DNA from: JBBIKU01 sp037445245
GTDB taxonomy: Bacteria > Chloroflexota > Anaerolineae > Anaerolineales > Anaerolineaceae
Reading direction: 5' to 3'
Assembly (NCBI GenBank): GCA_037445245.1
Contig: JBBIKU010000078.1
Span: 1-11,096 of the forward strand
Length of the DNA stretch: 11,096 bases
Shown: positions 8,198 to 11,096 of the stretch, in pieces
Layout: each line of letters opens with the position of its first letter
Numbering within the stretch: position 1 is the stretch's first letter
Made by a program: the position numbers and the translations under genes
The notes under the pieces: model-generated
What the model was told of the DNA's origin: nothing
Database searches by the model: none
The model's input: the letters and a program-made list of their open reading frames with translations, nothing else

Positions 8198-9349
8198 ATG
8201 AGCATCATCACCCGGTTTATGGAACGCATCTTTAAACCCACCCAGCCGCTGCCGGCGGGTATCTATCATTACCAGGCAGCGCCGGAAGAACCGCTGCATT
8301 ACCGCCTGCATCTGCGTATCGAGAACAACGGGCTGGGTGTATTGATGCTCAATGCCAGCACCGTGTTACATCTAAATCAAACTGCCACCGAGTACGCCTC
8401 CCACCTGCTGCAGCACACGCCGGAAGAAGAAGCTGCCCGCCAGGTAGCGCAGCGTTACCGCGTCAGCCGCCAGCAGGCACTTCAGGACTATCACAACTTC
8501 AAAGAACGCATCGAAACGCTGATCGAAACTCCCGATCTCGACCCGATCATCTTTTTAGATTTTGACCGCCAGGAGCCCTACACCGACCTGGTCGCCCCCT
8601 ACCGCCTGGATTGCGCCATCACCTACCGCCTGCCAGAAGAAAAGCACCGCTCCGCCGCCCCAATCTCACGGGTCAAGCGCGAACTGGAGAGCGAAGAATG
8701 GCAAGCGATTCTGGATAAGATCTGGGAAGCCGGCATTCCGCACATCAACTTCACCGGCGGCGAGCCTACGCTGCGTCCCGACCTGCCGAAACTGCTCGAT
8801 TACGCCGACCAGCTTGGCATGGTCACCGGCATTCTCAGCGACGGGCTGCGTTTCGGCGATAAAAAATATCTGGCTCGTCTGCTGGAAGGCGGTCTCGATC
8901 ATTTGATGGTGACGTTCGACCCCCAACAGGAAGCCAGCAGGAAGGCACTCAAAAACATCCTCAAGGAGGATGTCTACCTCACCGTTCACCTGACTCTGAC
9001 CCAGAAGGACCCTGCGATCGTTCACGGCGTTCTGGATCGATTGGCACAAATGGGCGTCCCATCCATCTCGCTCAGCGCCAGCGACGCGGCGTTCAAAGAA
9101 TCGCTGAAAGTACTGCAAAACGTCACCGCTGAGCTGGGAATGCAACTGGTATGGGACCTGCCGGTGCCCTATTCGCATCTCAACCCGCTCTCGCTGGAAC
9201 TGGAAGAAGCGGGGATGCATAGCGAAGGTGCCGGAAACGCCTGGCTATATGTTGAGCCCGACGGCGATGTCTTGCCTGCGCAGGGCGTTCCACGGGTGCT
9301 GGGCAACCTGCTCACCGACCCGTGGGCAGAAATCTGGAAAAAGCACTGA
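8198..9349 (+). CDS. Radical SAM paralogue without cluster cysteines (pseudoenzyme), PqqD-like domain kept
   Basis: This 383-residue protein is clearly a relative of its upstream neighbour, with a PqqD/RRE-like domain (about 20-110; GVLMLNASTVLHLNQTA) and a radical SAM-like barrel with FTGGEPTLRPDLP (185-197). Aligned without gaps from YR, the three cluster Cys of the neighbour fall on Leu145, Lys149 and Ser152. The segment YVEPDGDVLPAQ has Tyr351 and Ala361 where the neighbour has Cys, and the protein ends soon after, before the last Cys-rich stretch. The whole protein has one Cys (139). It should not hold a 4Fe-4S cluster or make radicals. The ORF is intact, has GGAG seven bases before ATG 8198 and ordinary codon use, so it looks like a selected pseudoenzyme. 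It may bind the tail or pair with the active enzyme. Confidence 0.85.
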   Translation: MSIITRFMERIFKPTQPLPAGIYHYQAAPEEPLHYRLHLRIENNGLGVLMLNASTVLHLNQTATEYASHLLQHTPEEEAARQVAQRYRVSRQQALQDYHNFKERIETLIETPDLDPIIFLDFDRQEPYTDLVAPYRLDCAITYRLPEEKHRSAAPISRVKRELESEEWQAILDKIWEAGIPHINFTGGEPTLRPDLPKLLDYADQLGMVTGILSDGLRFGDKKYLARLLEGGLDHLMVTFDPQQEASRKALKNILKEDVYLTVHLTLTQKDPAIVHGVLDRLAQMGVPSISLSASDAAFKESLKVLQNVTAELGMQLVWDLPVPYSHLNPLSLELEEAGMHSEGAGNAWLYVEPDGDVLPAQGVPRVLGNLLTDPWAEIWKKH

Positions 9350-9357
9350 GAGAATCT

Positions 9358-10110
9358 GTGGTGTTAAGTCCCGCGGACTGGCAGCGCCGCTTCAACCAGC
9401 AGGCGCGTTGGACGGAAGAAGTCCGTCGGTTCGTGTACCGGCAGATTGCTGTATCCGCCGCGCAGCGGGTGTTGGAGGTCGGCTGCGGCAGCGGCGCCAT
9501 CACTGGCGGGCTGCACCGGGCAACCACAGCCCACATTTACGGCGTGGACATCAACCTCGAATACCTCGACCTGGCGCGGCGATCGGCGCTGCCGACCCGC
9601 TATTGCGGTGGTGATGCCTTGCGGCTGCCCTTCGCCGCGGGTAGCTTTGATGTCTGCCTGTGCCATTTTTTATTGCTGTGGCTGAGCGACCCGCTGGCAG
9701 CGCTGATCGAGATGCGCAGGGTGACTCGCCGCGGCGGATTCATCGCCGCCCTCGCCGAACCGGACTACGGCGGGCGCATCGATTACCCGCCTGAACTGGA
9801 GCGGTTAGGGCGCCTCCAGGCTCAGTCCCTTCAGGCGCAGGGCGCCGATGCGCACTGCGGACGCCGCCTGGGCGCGTTTTTCAGCCGCGCCGGTTTATCG
9901 GACTTCCAGATTGGCTTGCCAGGCGGGCACTGGCATGTCAACGCGGATGCAGACGAACGGACGCTGGAATGGGCAGTGCTGCGGCATGATCTCACCGGCT
10001 ATTGCAGAGCGGCTGAATTGGATGAACTCGAACGAATCGACGCAACCGCCCGAACGCGTGGCGAGCGGGTACTGTTCGTTCCCACTTTTTACGCCTGGGG
10101 CAGGGTCTAG
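9358..10110 (+). CDS. Class I SAM-dependent methyltransferase
   Basis: This roughly 250-residue cytosolic Rossmann-fold methyltransferase has motif I VLEVGCGSGA (38-47), an acidic residue binding the SAM ribose (GVD, Asp64), GGDALRLPF (84-92, Asp86 near adenine) and SFDVCLCHFLLLWLSDP as the motif IV region. The C-terminal part is not recognised and the methyl acceptor is unknown. A longer ORF starts at GTG 9322 inside the upstream gene, but GAGAG at 9348-9352 overlaps that gene's stop codon and sits five bases before GTG 9358 (GTG 9361 is also possible), so the later start is preferred. It is the last gene of the operon, with an 8-base gap, which suggests translational coupling and methylation of a product of the operon. 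A general small-molecule methyltransferase cannot be excluded. Confidence 0.8.
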   Translation: MVLSPADWQRRFNQQARWTEEVRRFVYRQIAVSAAQRVLEVGCGSGAITGGLHRATTAHIYGVDINLEYLDLARRSALPTRYCGGDALRLPFAAGSFDVCLCHFLLLWLSDPLAALIEMRRVTRRGGFIAALAEPDYGGRIDYPPELERLGRLQAQSLQAQGADAHCGRRLGAFFSRAGLSDFQIGLPGGHWHVNADADERTLEWAVLRHDLTGYCRAAELDELERIDATARTRGERVLFVPTFYAWGRV

Positions 10111-10129
10111 CATCAAAGCGTTTGAGCCA

Positions 10130-10158
10130 TTGACAAAATAGAACATTAATTCTAATAT
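10130..10158 (+). promoter_or_regulatory. Promoter of the GyrI-like gene
   Basis: A perfect -35 box TTGACA (10130-10135), a 17-base spacer and TAATAT (10153-10158) stand 38 bases before the ATG. The surrounding DNA is AT-rich in a GC-rich region, as expected for a real promoter. This separates the gene from the operon ending at 10110. Confidence 0.65.
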
Positions 10159-10168
10159 TACACTGTTC
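10141..10168. promoter_or_regulatory. Possible operator: inverted GAACA/TGTTC
   Basis: GAACA (10141-10145) and TGTTC (10164-10168) form an inverted repeat spanning the -10 box. A bound dimer would block the promoter. The half-sites are short, so this is tentative. Confidence 0.3.
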
Positions 10169-10196
10169 ATTCACACCTTTCCAGGGAGGGCACATT

Positions 10197-10661
10197 ATGG
10201 AGAACCAATTCAAGATTCAAAGGTTAGCGGAACGCCCAGTGCTGGCGATTAAAGCCCGCTCGGCGGTCACAGACCTGCCAGCGCTCATCGGGCAATCATA
10301 CGGAAAGATCATCCAATATCTGGGGCAACTGGGCGAACAGCCCAGCGGCGAGCCGTACGCCGCTTATTTCAACATCCAGCCCGAAGATCCGGAGTTCGAC
10401 GTCGAGATGGGATTTCCGGTCGCCAGGCCGCTGCCTTCTCAGGGTGAGATTATTGCGGGCGCCCTGCCGGAAATGACCGCCGTCACCTACCTGCATACCG
10501 GACCGTACGACACGCTTGAGAGCGCCTACAAACTGGTAATGAGCTGGATGGCGCAAAACGGGCACGAAGGCACTGGCGTGTTCTACGAGTTCTACCTGAA
10601 CGATCCCAACCAGGTTGCCCGCGACGAAGTCAAGACCGCAGTAGTCATACCTTTGAAATAA
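10197..10661 (+). CDS. GyrI-like small-molecule-binding domain protein
   Basis: This 154-residue cytosolic protein is made of a single GyrI-like (AraC effector-binding type) domain with no DNA-binding part. Signs of the family are YAAYFNI (54-60), the central GFPVARPL (72-79), a TGPYDTLESAY helix start (101-111) and YEFYLNDP (130-137), whose Glu131 is the conserved polar residue in the ligand pocket. Such stand-alone domains bind small hydrophobic or cationic molecules. Some inhibit gyrase and some hydrolyse reactive compounds. The ligand here is unknown. ATG 10197 has GGAGG seven bases upstream and its own promoter. The gene does not seem part of the Cys-Ala tail operon. Confidence 0.85.
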   Translation: MENQFKIQRLAERPVLAIKARSAVTDLPALIGQSYGKIIQYLGQLGEQPSGEPYAAYFNIQPEDPEFDVEMGFPVARPLPSQGEIIAGALPEMTAVTYLHTGPYDTLESAYKLVMSWMAQNGHEGTGVFYEFYLNDPNQVARDEVKTAVVIPLK

Positions 10662-10672
10662 TCGGGGAGGGA

Positions 10673-10691
10673 CGCCGGCAAAATCCCGGCG
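10673..10691 (+). terminator. Small GC hairpin after the GyrI-like gene
   Basis: CGCCGG (10673-10678) pairs with CCGGCG (10686-10691) across a seven-base loop, 11 bases after the stop codon. No T run follows, so termination is only a possibility. Confidence 0.35.
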
Positions 10692-10705
10692 CGCCACCAA
10701 AAACA

Positions 10706-10734
10706 TTGCGGAATCATCACAATCGGGCTATAAT
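10706..10734 (+). promoter_or_regulatory. Promoter of tRNA-Pro
   Basis: TTGCGG (10706-10711), a 17-base spacer and a perfect TATAAT (10729-10734) end 12 bases before the first base of the tRNA. The distance suits a very short 5' leader. Confidence 0.65.
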
Positions 10735-10746
10735 AACCATCACAAT

Positions 10747-10750
<4 letters not shown>
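10715..10750. repeat. 13-bp direct repeat around the tRNA promoter
   Basis: CATCACAATCGGG occurs at 10715-10727 (between the promoter boxes) and again at 10738-10750, running into the 5' end of the tRNA acceptor stem. The copies are 23 bases apart start to start. Confidence 0.7.
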
Positions 10751-10823
<73 letters not shown>

Positions 10824-10851
10824 GAAAACAGTATCGAGATCGATTCAACAA

Positions 10852-10910
10852 CCGAGAGGTCTGCGAGTGATTTCCAAATATTGGATGGTTCACACTCGCA
10901 GACCTCTTGG
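10852..10910. terminator. Long 18-bp hairpin between tRNA-Pro and the GIY-YIG gene
   Basis: CCGAGAGGTCTGCGAGTG (10852-10869) pairs with CACTCGCAGACCTCTTGG (10893-10910), 17 Watson-Crick pairs and one G-T. The 23-base loop holds a smaller stem, TCCAA-ATA-TTGGA (10873-10885). It follows the tRNA by 30 bases and could end its transcript, though no T run follows. A copy of a dispersed palindromic repeat is the other reading. Confidence 0.55.
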
Positions 10911-10952
10911 GTATCCATCGATAAAGTAACGTACCGGTTTCAGGGTGGCGTA

Positions 10953-11096
10953 ATGAATGAAAAGCCGTACTGTGTTTACATTATGACCCATGCACCATAC
11001 ACGGTGCTCTATACAGGTGTGACGAACGACCTTCGCCGTAGAGTTTTCAAACACAATTCCGGTCAGGGTGGTGCTTTTACGAAGAAGTACAATGTT
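10953..11096 (+). CDS. GIY-YIG nuclease domain protein, N-terminal part (cut by window end)
   Basis: An open frame from ATG 10953 runs 48 codons to the window edge. It reads VYIM at residues 8-11 and LYTGVTNDLRRRV at 19-31, the two halves of the GIY-YIG fold with its conserved Tyr pair and Arg, followed by HNSG and FTKKY, as in the short UPF0213/YhbQ-like proteins of about 80-110 residues. Those proteins are single-domain nuclease-like proteins with unclear roles. A weak AGGGTGG lies ahead of the start. The catalytic Glu expected later in the fold is beyond the window, so activity cannot be judged. Confidence 0.8.
   Translation, partial: MNEKPYCVYIMTHAPYTVLYTGVTNDLRRRVFKHNSGQGGAFTKKYNV

Noticed and set aside
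6830..8311. Long minus-strand frames (277 and 213 codons) opposite the radical SAM genes
   Set aside because: The opposite strand has unmistakable domain motifs and operon spacing; these are mirror frames.
10831..10848. ATCGAGATCGAT-like repeat after the tRNA as an attachment site
   Set aside because: It is short and imperfect, and no integrase or second copy of the tRNA end is visible in the window.

Overview
The window is bacterial and joins two unlike pieces. Bases 1 to about 2,480 are visibly AT-rich. They hold a minus-strand row of a major facilitator transporter, a broken RNA 2',3'-cyclic phosphodiesterase (ThpR/LigT family) and a 6-pyruvoyl-tetrahydropterin-synthase-like protein. From about 3,000 to the end the DNA is GC-rich. 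It holds comM/yifB, a five-gene plus-strand operon, a GyrI-like gene, tRNA-Pro(GGG) and the start of a GIY-YIG protein. A decayed IS630-type transposase sits at the join (about 2,517-2,995). The GC-rich part resembles Chloroflexota (Anaerolineae-like) by the style of its ComM and its DUF2207-like protein. That is an impression from sequence, not a tested assignment. The AT-rich part could be transferred DNA or an assembly join.

The most interesting region is the operon at 4,702-10,110. It reads: small membrane-anchored zinc ribbon protein; DUF2207-like membrane protein whose C-terminus is a short tail of alternating Cys and Ala (seven Cys); radical SAM enzyme with an N-terminal PqqD-like (RRE-type) domain and a Cys-rich SPASM-type C-terminus; a paralogue that keeps the PqqD-like domain and radical SAM fold but has lost every cluster cysteine; and a class I SAM-dependent methyltransferase. 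Gaps are 25, 21, 15 and 8 bases, all on one strand. The layout suggests a peptide-modification cassette of the RiPP type. In this reading the substrate would be the Cys-Ala tail of a full-size membrane protein rather than a free short precursor. Topology puts the tail on the cytosolic side, where the enzymes are. The substrate-enzyme link is inferred from gene order and domains and has not been shown.

Downstream, a stand-alone GyrI-like effector-binding protein has its own strong-looking promoter. It is followed by tRNA-Pro(GGG) with a good promoter, an 18-bp hairpin, and a GIY-YIG protein cut off by the window edge. In the left part, ThpR carries an in-frame TGA and a one-base frameshift although both HxT motifs are intact. 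The pterin-synthase-like gene lies in the same frame just after the ThpR stop, has no clear ribosome binding site and lacks the usual active-site cysteine. The IS630 remnant has lost about 100 codons in the middle, including two of the three catalytic acids, and has a frame break at a run of eight A. Together these suggest that the region up to about 3,000 is decaying or contains sequence errors.
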